This document shows, one piece after another, positions 36,118 to 45,138 of a DNA stretch of 64,000 nucleotides; within the stretch, counting starts at the first letter, position 1; each line of letters opens with the position of its first letter. This stretch comes from JANLVJ01 sp031363945 (lineage in GTDB: Bacteria; Bacteroidota; Bacteroidia; Sphingobacteriales; Sphingobacteriaceae). Location of the stretch: contig JANLVJ010000047.1 in NCBI GenBank assembly GCA_031363945.1, positions 73,590 through 137,589 of the forward strand, given 5' to 3'. A program made the position numbers and the translations under genes. The notes under the pieces are model-generated. The model searched no databases. It saw nothing but the letters and a program-made list of their open reading frames with translations, and had not been told where the DNA came from.

Positions 36118-36627
36118 TCAAATGAACCAGGATGAATAAAGAACGTAGTTAACAGGTGTTTTCTCGAGTAAACTACGCTGCTCTGTCGTTAATGGTTTTA
36201 TTTTTTTCGCAGGAATACCAGCATAAAGATAACCAGATTGACAAACAGTTCTTTCAAGTACAACAGCTCCTGCTGCGATTATACAATAATCTTCAACAAT
36301 AGCATCGTCCATAATGATTGCTCCCATTCCTATCAGCACATAATTAAAAATGCTACAACCATGAACTATAGCATTATGACCAATGGATACATGATTTCCT
36401 ATAGTTGTAGTTGATCTTTCAAAAGTTGCATGAATAACAGCACCATCCTGAATATTTGTGAAATCGCCAATTCGGATGCTGTTAACGTCACCCCTGATTA
36501 CGGCATTAAACCAGAAACTGCAATGATTACCAGCGATAACATCACCAATAATTATTGCTGTTTGAGCAATAAATGAATCCGGACCAATAAGAGGTGCAAA
36601 GCCTCTGACATTAATCAAATTAGTCAT
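36118..36627 (-). CDS. Gamma-class carbonic anhydrase family protein
   Basis: A 169-residue left-handed beta-helix protein with hexapeptide repeats throughout. Three metal-ligand histidines typical of the family are in VIHATFE and SIGHNAIVHGC, and the RGDVNSIRIGD motif after the first coils matches PaaY/CaiE/YrdA-type members. These bind metal and may have carbonic anhydrase activity, but many have other or unknown roles. Its ATG overlaps the nadB stop (TAATG), so it is translationally coupled to nadB. Confidence 0.9.
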   Translation of the reverse strand: MTNLINVRGFAPLIGPDSFIAQTAIIIGDVIAGNHCSFWFNAVIRGDVNSIRIGDFTNIQDGAVIHATFERSTTTIGNHVSIGHNAIVHGCSIFNYVLIGMGAIIMDDAIVEDYCIIAAGAVVLERTVCQSGYLYAGIPAKKIKPLTTEQRSLLEKTPVNYVLYSSWFI

Positions 36628-38222
36628 TAAAATACAGTGTCTTTAATTTCATACGCCTGATGACTTGGATGATCAGTATTATAGTGAAGGCCTCTGCTTT
36701 CCTTTCTTAGCATGGCAGATTTAATTACAAGATAAGAAACCTGGATTAAATTTCTTAGTTCACTTAGGTGTATTGAAACTGTAGTAGTTTTATAGAAAGA
36801 TTCAGTTTCATCAAAGAGCAATTGTAAACGTCTTAATGCTCTTTCAAGTCTGAAATCAGACCTGACTATACCAACATAATCACTCATAATCCGCTGAAGT
36901 TCACGCACATTATGACTAACCAGAATATCTTCATGTAATGCCTGTGTACCTTTATCATTCCACTCAGGAACGTTATCCTGATACTCAATCAAATAAAACT
37001 TTTTCATTGCATCTTCAAAACTTCGACTAGCAAATACAAGGGCTTCAAGTAATGAGTTTGAAGCAAGTCTATTTGCTCCATGGAGGCCTGTTGAAGCACA
37101 TTCACCACAGGCATAAAGATTTTTGATAGAAGAATTTCCATTATGATCAACCAATATACCACCACATGTATAATGGGCAGCTGGTACTACCGGAATCATA
37201 TCTTTACTCATATCAATACCAATACTAAGACATTTAGCATAAATATTTGGAAAATGCGTAAGAATAACCTGCTTGGATACATGCCTGACATCAAGGAAGA
37301 CGAAATCATCTCCGCTTTTCTTCATTTCGGCATCAATTGCTCTGGCAACTATATCTCGAGGAGCAAGTGACTTACGGGGATCATAATGTTCCATGAATTC
37401 TTCCCCTCCTTTTGTTTTTAAAATTCCCCCAATTCCTCTTACAGCCTCAGAAATCAAAAAAGAAGGTGACTCACCAGGATTATACAAAGAAGTAGGGTGG
37501 AATTGAATAAACTCCATATTTCTAACTTTACCTTTTGCTCTGTAAGCCATGGCAATACCATCTCCTGTAGCTATTGTCGGATTAGTAGTACTACCATAAA
37601 TCTGACCTGCACCTCCTGTAGCCATTACAGTTAATTTAGCCAAGATAATATCTACGCAGTGATCTTTGGTATTAAGAACATAGCTGCCATAACAGGTAAT
37701 ATCAGTAGTACTTTTATTTACTCCTATTCCAAGATGATGTTGTGTTATAAGATCTAAAGCAAAGTAATGTGTGAATATGGAAATATTAGGATGGTTATGA
37801 ATTTGCTCTAATAAAGAACGTTCAATTTCAAAGCCTGTAATATCTTTATAATGCAAAACTCGATGCTCAGAATGCCCTCCTTCTTTAGCAAGGTCATAAG
37901 CACCTAGTTCATCACGGTCAAAATGAGTACCGAAATCTATAATTTCCTGAATTCTTTCAGGACCCTCTCTAACCACGAGTTCAACAACTTCCCGGCTGCA
38001 CAAACCATCACCCGCATTTAATGTATCATCAATATGCTTTTCATAGCTATCTGATTTATCAACAACTACAGCAACACCGCCCTGTGCATACTTTGTATTC
38101 GATTCATCTTCGTTTGATTTGGTCACGATAGCAACCTTGCCATGATTTGCTGCTTTTAAAGCAAAACTTAAACCAGCTACGCCAGAACCAATAACAAGAA
38201 AATCAACTTTTGAAACACTCAT
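36627..38222 (-). CDS. nadB: L-aspartate oxidase
   Basis: FAD enzyme that oxidises L-aspartate to iminoaspartate, the first step of de novo NAD synthesis. The 531-residue protein has the FAD motif VIGSGVAGLSFALKAA (10-25), TKYAQGGVAVV, the active-site EGGHSEHRVLHYKD, MEFIQFHPT and ACGECASTGLHGANRLASNSLLEAL. The C-terminal helical domain is complete. It is divergent from nadA, whose product uses iminoaspartate, across an AT-rich 495-bp spacer that could hold a shared regulator site. nadC is not in the window. Confidence 0.96.
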   Translation of the reverse strand: MSVSKVDFLVIGSGVAGLSFALKAANHGKVAIVTKSNEDESNTKYAQGGVAVVVDKSDSYEKHIDDTLNAGDGLCSREVVELVVREGPERIQEIIDFGTHFDRDELGAYDLAKEGGHSEHRVLHYKDITGFEIERSLLEQIHNHPNISIFTHYFALDLITQHHLGIGVNKSTTDITCYGSYVLNTKDHCVDIILAKLTVMATGGAGQIYGSTTNPTIATGDGIAMAYRAKGKVRNMEFIQFHPTSLYNPGESPSFLISEAVRGIGGILKTKGGEEFMEHYDPRKSLAPRDIVARAIDAEMKKSGDDFVFLDVRHVSKQVILTHFPNIYAKCLSIGIDMSKDMIPVVPAAHYTCGGILVDHNGNSSIKNLYACGECASTGLHGANRLASNSLLEALVFASRSFEDAMKKFYLIEYQDNVPEWNDKGTQALHEDILVSHNVRELQRIMSDYVGIVRSDFRLERALRRLQLLFDETESFYKTTTVSIHLSELRNLIQVSYLVIKSAMLRKESRGLHYNTDHPSHQAYEIKDTVF

Positions 38223-38365
38223 TTATAAAATAAATTAATCCGGTTAAAAAGAGAATACAACTAACAGAGCCAGTGTATAAAATTAAATTTAAAATTTTGT
38301 GTAATGGTCCATTTTAAATTCAAACTAGTCTTAAAGAGCAAAATTGTTTATGGGCGATATAAAAC

Positions 38366-38374
38366 TGTGGATAA
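38366..38374 (-). other. Perfect DnaA box
   Basis: TGTGGATAA on the plus strand is TTATCCACA on the minus strand, the consensus DnaA box. It lies in the AT-rich nadB/nadA spacer, about 6.3 kb from the nearest perfect parS-like site. Confidence 0.55.
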
Positions 38375-38585
38375 ATCAAGAATAACTTGTTGAAACTTAA
38401 ATTTTAAGAGCATCAAAAGTATTCTTTATACAGAAAGAGCGACTTATCAAGATCGTACTCATATTAATTAACAAACTGTTCGCAGAAAAATTTGTTCTAT
38501 TTTTACACAATAAAACTGTTTAATACTGCTATTTTGAATTGATATTTATCACACAATCAACCCTTTAAACAAGTTTGTTGGTTAA

Positions 38586-38607
38586 TTAATTGTTAATAAA
38601 CAATTAA
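38586..38607. promoter_or_regulatory. Perfect 9-bp inverted repeat in the nadB/nadA spacer
   Basis: TTAATTGTT (38586-38594) and AACAATTAA (38599-38607) flank AATA. It is about 110 bp before nadA. It may be an operator or part of an AT-rich unwinding region; there is no run of T after it to suggest a terminator. Confidence 0.4.
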
Positions 38608-38717
38608 TAAGAACAGTACGGGCCTCTAGCAAAATAAGTTACAAACAGTACCAACATTATAATAAGTAAAGAGAGATTTATATAAAAAATTAAATTATTG
38701 TTTTTAGTGTGTGTAAA

Positions 38718-39710
38718 ATGGAAGTAAATAAAAGTCTTCAGACATTAGGATATCTCGATATTAAAATTGATCCTAGTCTTGATCTATTTAAAGAAATTGA
38801 AAAATTAAAGCGTGAAAAAAATGCGGTCATACTTGCTCATTATTATCAAAATCCTGACATACAAGATATAGCAGATTATATAGGAGACAGTTTGGGCCTC
38901 TCTCAGGAAGCGGCTAAAACGAAAGCAGCCATAATTTTATTTGCTGGAGTGCATTTCATGGCAGAAACGGCTAAAATTTTATGTCCTGAAAAAAAAGTAC
39001 TTCTGCCTGATTTAAAAGCGGGTTGTTCTCTGGCAGATACCTGCCCTGCTGATGAATTTAGTAAATTCAAGGCTCAGAATCCTGATCATCTTGTAATTAT
39101 GTATGTTAATTCAACAGCCGATATCAAGACTATGAGTGATATTGTATGTACAAGTTCTAATGCAGTCGCAATTGTAAATAGCTTACCAAAAGATCAAAAG
39201 TTAATTTTTGGTCCCGATAGAAATCTTGGGGCTTGGGTTTCGAAAATGACTGGTAGAGAGATGCTACTTTGGAATGGTAGCTGTATGGTTCATGAAATTT
39301 TTTCACGTGAAAAAATGAACAGGCTTAAAACTGCACATCCGATGGCTAAGATTATTGCCCACCCTGAATGTGAACAGGTAGTACTTGAACTGGCTGACTT
39401 TATAGGTTCAACAACTGCCTTATTAAATTATACCAAAAAAGATAAAGCAACAGAATTTATCGTTGTTACTGAGGCAGGCATTTTACACCAGATGGAAAAA
39501 GATTCTCCAGAAAAAAAGTTCATTCCTGCTCCTGCAGATAATTTATGTGCTTGCAATGAATGTCCTCATATGAAAAGAAATACCCTTGAAAAGGTCTATC
39601 TGGCTCTTAAATATGAACAACCGGAAATAGTACTTGAATCCTATATTATTGAAAATGCGAAAAAGCCAATTCAAAGAATGCTTGAAATTTCGGCACAATA
39701 CGGTCTTTAG
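38718..39710 (+). CDS. nadA: Quinolinate synthase
   Basis: Iron-sulfur enzyme that condenses iminoaspartate with dihydroxyacetone phosphate to quinolinate. About 330 residues from the ATG at 38718; an in-frame GTG at 38709 would add three residues. The family landmarks are AHYYQNPDIQDIADYIGDS, FMAETAKILCPEKKVLLPD, and the cluster cysteines in LCPEKK, CTSSNAV-type and CACNECPHM segments. The 3' end overlaps the following L,D-transpeptidase frame by 56 bp. With divergent nadB it forms the NAD synthesis pair. Confidence 0.96.
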   Translation: MEVNKSLQTLGYLDIKIDPSLDLFKEIEKLKREKNAVILAHYYQNPDIQDIADYIGDSLGLSQEAAKTKAAIILFAGVHFMAETAKILCPEKKVLLPDLKAGCSLADTCPADEFSKFKAQNPDHLVIMYVNSTADIKTMSDIVCTSSNAVAIVNSLPKDQKLIFGPDRNLGAWVSKMTGREMLLWNGSCMVHEIFSREKMNRLKTAHPMAKIIAHPECEQVVLELADFIGSTTALLNYTKKDKATEFIVVTEAGILHQMEKDSPEKKFIPAPADNLCACNECPHMKRNTLEKVYLALKYEQPEIVLESYIIENAKKPIQRMLEISAQYGL

Positions 39711-40458
39711 TATACAGCCCCTATTACTTTATTTTTTTTTAGTGTCAACTTTTAATATAAATTATTGCTATTGCCAGACTTATGACAGTAAATCATTTAA
39801 GCTCTCTCAAAGCAAACAGCTGATAATCGTGATTGCCAATAAAATTGATTCAAAACATGGTAAACTTTATTTTTATGAAAGAGATAATGCCGGCAACTGG
39901 AAACCACGCTTACAATTTATTGAAGTCATGCTTGGTGCCAAAGGACTAGGATTTTGCAATGATCTCAGTGGTATTTTTGATTATAAAATGCCACGAAAAA
40001 AAGAAGGTGATTTAAAAAGCCCAGCGGGCCTCTTTTATATTCATGAAGCTTTTGCATACTATCCTATTAAAACAGGAATTGACTTAAAAATTCTCAATAA
40101 AGGCACTGTTTGTGTGGATGATACTGCATCACGATCCTATGGAAAAATTTCAAATGATAGCCTCGCAAAAAAAGATTGGAATTCAGGAGAAAAAATGAGG
40201 CTTATACGTCAATATGAATATGGGATTGTTATTGATCAGAATATGCTTGCAAATAGATTAGAAGGAGGTTCTTGTATATTTGTTCATATCTGGTCTGGTG
40301 AACAGAATTCAACAGCAGGCTGTACGGCTATGAGTAAACAGAATCTTCTACGGCTTCTTGCATTACTTGAAATAAATAAAATGCCCGTAATTCTGCAGCT
40401 GCCACGTGAGTCTTACCAGGAAGCAGCAACAATTTTAAAATTGCCAATCATTAATTAA
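39655..40458 (+). CDS. L,D-transpeptidase-like (YkuD-fold) secreted protein
   Basis: A secreted protein of about 267 residues in the YkuD/ErfK superfamily. The active-site segment FVHIW...STAGCTAMS holds the conserved His and the nucleophile Cys, and the SPAGLFYIHEAF segment is typical of the YkuD-type group related to YafK or YbiS. I place the start at the ATG at 39655, inside the 3' end of nadA; this gives a basic n-region (RKSQFKECLKFRH) and a hydrophobic core (LLLYFFLVSTF), a plausible signal peptide. No ATG exists in frame after the nadA stop that would retain it. Peptidoglycan cross-linking is the likely role. Confidence 0.82.
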   Translation: MRKSQFKECLKFRHNTVFSIQPLLLYFFLVSTFNINYCYCQTYDSKSFKLSQSKQLIIVIANKIDSKHGKLYFYERDNAGNWKPRLQFIEVMLGAKGLGFCNDLSGIFDYKMPRKKEGDLKSPAGLFYIHEAFAYYPIKTGIDLKILNKGTVCVDDTASRSYGKISNDSLAKKDWNSGEKMRLIRQYEYGIVIDQNMLANRLEGGSCIFVHIWSGEQNSTAGCTAMSKQNLLRLLALLEINKMPVILQLPRESYQEAATILKLPIIN

Positions 40459-40464
40459 ATCTAT

Positions 40465-41508
40465 ATGTTCGAAAATGAATCGAGGTCTGAAATCTCAGAT
40501 TTAGGAGAATTTGGCCTGATAGCTCATTTAACCAATAGTATAACTCTCGTACAACCATCAACAATTAAAGGCATTGGTGATGATGCCGCTGTTCTATCAT
40601 GCCCAGGAAAGCAAATCCTTATATCAACTGATCTATTACTTGAGGGAATTCACTTTGATTTAACTTATACACCCTTAAAGCATCTGGGGTACAAAGCTGT
40701 CACTGTTAACCTCTCAGATTTATGTGCAATGAATGCCAGACCTTCACAAATAACAGTTTCTCTAGGCTTTTCAAGCCGTTTCACCCTTGAAGCGGTTGAA
40801 GAATTGTATTTGGGAATAAGAATGGCGTGTGAGAAATATCAGGTGGATATTATTGGAGGTGATACATCTTCTTCTGCCAAAGGACTTGTTATAAGTATTA
40901 CAAGTATAGGTTTTGCTGATCCCGATAAAATATGCTACCGAAACACGGCAAGTGAAGGTGACTTGCTATGTGTTAGTGGAGATCTCGGGGCTGCTTATAT
41001 GGGTCTTCAGGTTTTGGAGAGAGAAAAGGATGTTTATTTGCATCATCCCCAGGTTCAGCCAGACCTTGAGGGGATGGATTACATCATAGAACGACAGTTA
41101 AAACCAGAGGCAAGAACAGATATGATTGAACTATTTGAAGAAATGGAATTAAAACCGTCTGCAATGATAGATATTTCTGATGGTCTGGCCTCAGAAATAC
41201 TTCATCTTTGCGATAAATCTGTACTTGGCTGTACACTGTACGAAGATAAAATACCGCTTGATCCGTTAACTTATTCAACGGCAAGAGAATTTAACCTTGA
41301 CCCTACGGTATGTGCCCTTAGCGGTGGTGAAGATTATGAATTGCTCTTTACTCTGCCTCAGTCAGCCTACGATAAAATTAAAAACCATCCAATGCTTTCA
41401 ATCATCGGGCATATGACACATGCTAACGACGGTAAAAAAATGGTCGGAAAGTCAGGTGTTGTACATGAGTTAAAAGCTCAGGGATGGAACGCCTTTAAAT
41501 CAACTTAA
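40465..41508 (+). CDS. thiL: Thiamine-monophosphate kinase
   Basis: Phosphorylates thiamine monophosphate to thiamine diphosphate, the last step of cofactor synthesis. The 347-residue protein has the ThiL/PurM-fold landmarks GIGDDAAVL, STDLLLEGIHFDL, the LGYKAVTVNLSDLCAMNARP stretch, IIGGDTSSS, and IDISDGLASE with SGGEDYELLFT near the C-terminus. It starts 6 bp after the L,D-transpeptidase gene on the same strand. No other thi genes are nearby. Confidence 0.95.
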   Translation: MFENESRSEISDLGEFGLIAHLTNSITLVQPSTIKGIGDDAAVLSCPGKQILISTDLLLEGIHFDLTYTPLKHLGYKAVTVNLSDLCAMNARPSQITVSLGFSSRFTLEAVEELYLGIRMACEKYQVDIIGGDTSSSAKGLVISITSIGFADPDKICYRNTASEGDLLCVSGDLGAAYMGLQVLEREKDVYLHHPQVQPDLEGMDYIIERQLKPEARTDMIELFEEMELKPSAMIDISDGLASEILHLCDKSVLGCTLYEDKIPLDPLTYSTAREFNLDPTVCALSGGEDYELLFTLPQSAYDKIKNHPMLSIIGHMTHANDGKKMVGKSGVVHELKAQGWNAFKST

Positions 41509-41522
41509 GCTCAACTTTTTTC

Positions 41523-43091
41523 ATGGATACGATTGGTAAGGAAATTACAGATGATACAAAAGAGATCAAAGTTGATCTGGTACTATTGAATTATGATGAT
41601 TACCTTGAATTAAATGCAGTCATGCGGTTGGCTTATCATGAAATGGATGAAGATCTATGGAGGGAAAAAGACATAAAAAAACTTATAAGGATTTTTCCGG
41701 AAGGCCAGCTTTGTGTCAAAGTAAATAATAAGGTTGCAGCAGTAGCCCTGGCTATAGTGGTAGACTATCAAAAGTTCGGAGATAATCATTCTTATGAAGA
41801 CATAACTGGTAAATACACCTTTAATACGCATAATCCTAAAGGAGACGTATTATATGGAATAGAGGTTTTTGTTAAACCAGAATTCAGAGATATGCGCCTT
41901 GCCCGCAGACTTTATGGGGCAAGAAAAGAAATTTGTGAACAACTCAACCTCAGGGCTATCATGGCCGGAGGAAGAATTCCTAACTATGAAAAATTTTCTG
42001 CAGAGCTAACTCCCCGTCAATACATAGAAAAAGTAAAATCAAAAGAAATTTATGATCCTGCACTTTCCTTTCAGCTATCTAATGATTTTCACGTAAAAAA
42101 AATTCTAAAGAATTATCTTGAAAGTGATAACCAGTCAAAAGAATACGCAACTCTGTTAGAATGGAATAATATCTATTATCAGGAGAACAAGCCAACTCTT
42201 GGATCATCAAGAACAAATGTGAGGATAGGGCTGGTTCAATGGCAGATGAGATTTTTTGAATCTCTTACCGCCTTGATGGATCAGGTCGAGTATTTTGTTG
42301 ATGCTGTCAGCGATTACAAATCTGATTTTGTCCTGTTTCCAGAACTTTTCAATGCACCTCTGATGGTTGAATTCAATCATTTAACTTCTGCTGAAGCTAT
42401 CAGGGGTCTTGCAACGTATACTGATGCAATAAAAAATAGATTTCAGGAACTTGCAGTATCTTATAATGTTAACATCATTACTGGCAGCATGCCATATGTA
42501 AATGATGAAGGAAAACTATTGAATGTGAGCTTTCTATGCCGGCGTAATGGTACATGGGAGCGATATTGTAAGATTCATGCCACCCCATCTGAAGTTAGAA
42601 CCTGGGGAATGTCAGGAGGTCATAAGATTCAGACATTTGATACAGACTGTGGTAAAATAGGCATACTGATCTGTTATGATGTGGAATTCCCTGAGCTCTC
42701 TAGAATCTATGCTGAACAGGGAGTTCAGATACTTTTTGTACCTTTTATGACCGATACCCAGAACGGATATAACAGGGTAAGATGCTGTGCCCAGGCCAGG
42801 GCAATTGAAAACGAGTGCTATGTGGCGATTGCAGGTTGTGTCGGAAACCTGCCCAAAATCAGAAATATGGATATCCAATATGCGCAGTCTGCTATTTTTA
42901 CGCCTTCAGATTTTGCCTTTCCAATGATTCCTATTAAGGCCGAAGCCACCCCCAATACAGAAATGACCATTATTGCTGATCTTGATCTTGATTTATTAAA
43001 AGAATTGCACGAAGAAGGGAGTGTTCAGAATTTAAAGGACAGACGTAAAGATCTTTACCAGCTTAAATTAAAACCGACAAAAAAAGATTAA
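41523..43091 (+). CDS. Fused GNAT acetyltransferase and carbon-nitrogen hydrolase
   Basis: A two-domain cytoplasmic protein of 522 residues. Residues 15-200 form a GNAT N-acetyltransferase domain, with the acetyl-CoA-binding stretch VFVKPEFRDMRLARRLYGARKE. Residues 230-510 form a nitrilase-superfamily hydrolase with the catalytic triad Glu274 (LFPELFNAP), Lys350 (RYCKIHATPSE) and Cys384 (LICYDVEFPE), all present. Such fusions occur in Bacteroidota and elsewhere; the substrate is unknown, but an amide or omega-amide is expected. It lies 14 bp after thiL. Confidence 0.9.
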   Translation: MDTIGKEITDDTKEIKVDLVLLNYDDYLELNAVMRLAYHEMDEDLWREKDIKKLIRIFPEGQLCVKVNNKVAAVALAIVVDYQKFGDNHSYEDITGKYTFNTHNPKGDVLYGIEVFVKPEFRDMRLARRLYGARKEICEQLNLRAIMAGGRIPNYEKFSAELTPRQYIEKVKSKEIYDPALSFQLSNDFHVKKILKNYLESDNQSKEYATLLEWNNIYYQENKPTLGSSRTNVRIGLVQWQMRFFESLTALMDQVEYFVDAVSDYKSDFVLFPELFNAPLMVEFNHLTSAEAIRGLATYTDAIKNRFQELAVSYNVNIITGSMPYVNDEGKLLNVSFLCRRNGTWERYCKIHATPSEVRTWGMSGGHKIQTFDTDCGKIGILICYDVEFPELSRIYAEQGVQILFVPFMTDTQNGYNRVRCCAQARAIENECYVAIAGCVGNLPKIRNMDIQYAQSAIFTPSDFAFPMIPIKAEATPNTEMTIIADLDLDLLKELHEEGSVQNLKDRRKDLYQLKLKPTKKD

Positions 43092-43137
43092 CAAACAGAC
43101 AAGTACCCTTAAAGGGACCGATAAAAAAATAAGAGCG

Positions 43138-43809
43138 ATGTATAGTCTATTGTTTATTCCATTAATTATAAGCTGGGTTATTGGCTGGAGATTTAAAAAC
43201 AGAATTAGCTATTTCAGTAGTATTCCTCTGTCTTCAGGTTTGTCTGGTTGTGCAATTGCTGAAAAAATGCTAAGAGAAAACTTTATCTACGATGTAAAGG
43301 TGGTTGCAGGCAATGGACTGCTAACCGACCATTTTGACCCGAGCTTGAAAACAGTCAGTCTGAGTTCAGATGTATACTATGGTACCAGTATTGCATCTGC
43401 TGCAATTGCTGCTCATGAATGTGGGCATGCCCTGCAGCAAGCCCAAGCATATTCATTTTTAAGCTTGAGAACCGGATTGGTTCCGGCGATGAATATTGCA
43501 AATACCTGGGCGCCCTGGTTAATAATCGGCGGTGTATTTGCGTTAACCGTATTCCCGTTTCTACTGCTTGCTGGAATCGCTTTGCTGGCGATAACAGTTG
43601 TATTCAGCCTGATAACTTTACCCATTGAATTTGACGCGAGCAGACGAGCTCTCGTATGGCTTGATAATCAGCCAGGGGTTATCTCAGGAGATCAACACTT
43701 AAAGGCTGCAGAAGCATTAAGATGGGCTGCCATGACGTACGTAGCAGCAGCCCTTGCATCTTTAGGCACATTACTGTATTACCTGTCATTTCTTAATAAA
43801 AGGCATTAA
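43138..43809 (+). CDS. YugP-type membrane zinc metallopeptidase
   Basis: An integral membrane protease of 223 residues. The zinc motif HECGHALQ (His-Glu-x-x-His, residues 98-102) lies between hydrophobic segments; about four membrane helices are visible (near 2-16, 115-140, 140-160, 200-218). The pattern IPLSSGLSGCAIAEKML and LTDHFDP matches the YugP/Zn_peptidase_2 family. A late Glu in IEFDASRRAL is a likely third ligand. The physiological substrate is unknown. Confidence 0.88.
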   Translation: MYSLLFIPLIISWVIGWRFKNRISYFSSIPLSSGLSGCAIAEKMLRENFIYDVKVVAGNGLLTDHFDPSLKTVSLSSDVYYGTSIASAAIAAHECGHALQQAQAYSFLSLRTGLVPAMNIANTWAPWLIIGGVFALTVFPFLLLAGIALLAITVVFSLITLPIEFDASRRALVWLDNQPGVISGDQHLKAAEALRWAAMTYVAAALASLGTLLYYLSFLNKRH

Positions 43810-43877
43810 GTATGCATTACCTTTTTCAGGAGCGGCTAGTAGTGGTGTATCAAAAAATTATCAGGTAAATTAAATTT

Positions 43878-44624
43878 CTAGGAAACAGTTGTTACAGACT
43901 TTCCTGGATTCATAAAGTCAAAGGTCTTTTTTAACTGCTCAGGACTAGATTTTGTCATTTCCTCACTGAAACCAAAAGTAAGTTCTGTTTTACCAACCTG
44001 AAGTTGCTGAAATATTGAAGCAATGAATTCCTCAACAGGAGGAGCTGCAAGGTGCAAACCAATACCTCCGAGATCAGTGTTTAATGCGGGTGGTATGATT
44101 TCGATCACTTCTATATTTTTTTCTTTTAACAAATGGTTTAAAGAAATGGTAAATGAATGCAAAAAGGCTTTTGTTGCTGAGTAAACAGGAACTTTGGTAA
44201 GGGGCACAAATGATAATCCCGAAGTCACATTCATAATGGTTTGTAATGAACCTAACCTGATGAAAAGAGTTGTCAAATGTATGGGTGCTTCTATATTTGT
44301 TGTGATTTCTTGTTTGGCCCGTTCATAAAAATCATCATCATCAGTTGACATCCAGTTTTGTATACCCGCATTGTTTACCAGCACATTTAAATCAGGATGG
44401 CTGGTCAAAATCCACTGATAAAGCTCTTCACGCTGAGCCTCTACCGATAGGTCACATACCCTTGTTATTATGGCAGGATATTTATCAGCAAGCTCTTTTA
44501 GTGTAGATCCTCTTCTTGAGCATACAATAACAGTGTTATTCTCCGTTAAAAACCGCTCGGTTAGCCCCAGACCTATGCCACTGGCTCCGCCGGTAATCAA
44601 TATTTTATTTCCTGAAAGATTCAT
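43878..44624 (-). CDS. Short-chain dehydrogenase/reductase
   Basis: Classical SDR of 248 residues with a Rossmann fold. The cofactor motif TGGASGIGLG (11-20) and NNAG (NVLVNNAGIQ) are intact, and the catalytic Tyr-Lys pair is in VYSATKAF with Ser in the preceding TSGLSF segment. It resembles the DltE-like group, with the PPALNTDL segment, but the substrate is unknown. It is first read after apaG on the minus strand, 53 bp apart. Confidence 0.92.
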   Translation of the reverse strand: MNLSGNKILITGGASGIGLGLTERFLTENNTVIVCSRRGSTLKELADKYPAIITRVCDLSVEAQREELYQWILTSHPDLNVLVNNAGIQNWMSTDDDDFYERAKQEITTNIEAPIHLTTLFIRLGSLQTIMNVTSGLSFVPLTKVPVYSATKAFLHSFTISLNHLLKEKNIEVIEIIPPALNTDLGGIGLHLAAPPVEEFIASIFQQLQVGKTELTFGFSEEMTKSSPEQLKKTFDFMNPGKSVTTVS

Positions 44625-44677
44625 GTTGGTTTGAGTTAGACTTTAAAGACAAGACTAAAACGGGCAGAATGGTAGTT

Positions 44678-45064
44678 TTAGTTCATTTTATAAGGCACAA
44701 TTAATGCAAATTCAGGAATATTGACGGTCAGTTCGGTTTGATCGCTTAGTCTCAGCATTTCATAAGTTCCCTTCATAGACCCCATTTCGGTTTGCAGATT
44801 ACAGCCAGAAACATACTCATGCCATTCGCCAGGCTCAATAATGGGTTGTAACCCGACTACGCCCTCGCCTTCAACCTCCCGATGATTTCCATTTGAATCG
44901 AAGATATCCCAGTGCCGGGTGAGTAATTGAACCGAAAAGTCTCCTAAATTTTCAATTTTTATTTTGTAGGCAAACATATAATGTTCGTTTGCCGGATTCG
45001 AATACTCTGCCTGATAGAGTGTTTCGACAGACACCTTAACACCATCGGTTATTTTTACAATCAT
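44678..45064 (-). CDS. apaG: ApaG-family protein
   Basis: A 128-residue single-domain protein of the ApaG family, an Ig-like beta-sandwich. The conserved GEGVVGLQPIIEPGEWHEYVSGCNLQTEMGSMKGTYEM core, with GxGxxG, Pro-Gly and the final GSMxGxYxM pattern, is complete. In E. coli ApaG has been tied to cobalt resistance, but its biochemical role is still unclear. It lies between the dus gene and the SDR gene. Confidence 0.94.
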   Translation of the reverse strand: MIVKITDGVKVSVETLYQAEYSNPANEHYMFAYKIKIENLGDFSVQLLTRHWDIFDSNGNHREVEGEGVVGLQPIIEPGEWHEYVSGCNLQTEMGSMKGTYEMLRLSDQTELTVNIPEFALIVPYKMN

Positions 45065-45138
45065 TTTCCAAAAAATAATTTGTGCTTATATCAGTTCAAA
45101 TTAACAATAAGCGGAGATATTTAATAACTAAAGTATGA

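Larger units (their letters stand above)
38223..38717. other. Very AT-rich nadB/nadA spacer with a DnaA box; candidate origin or NAD-operator region
   Basis: A long gene-free stretch of high A+T content. It contains a perfect DnaA-box sequence TGTGGATAA (38366-38374) and near-matches TTATACAGA (38426-38434), TTATCAAGA (38444-38452) and TTTTACACA (38501-38509). A perfect inverted repeat, TTAATTGTT/AACAATTAA with a 4-bp spacer, lies at 38586-38607. DnaA boxes with AT-rich DNA suggest a replication origin; the palindrome between divergent nad genes could equally be an operator for a NAD repressor. Confidence 0.4.
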
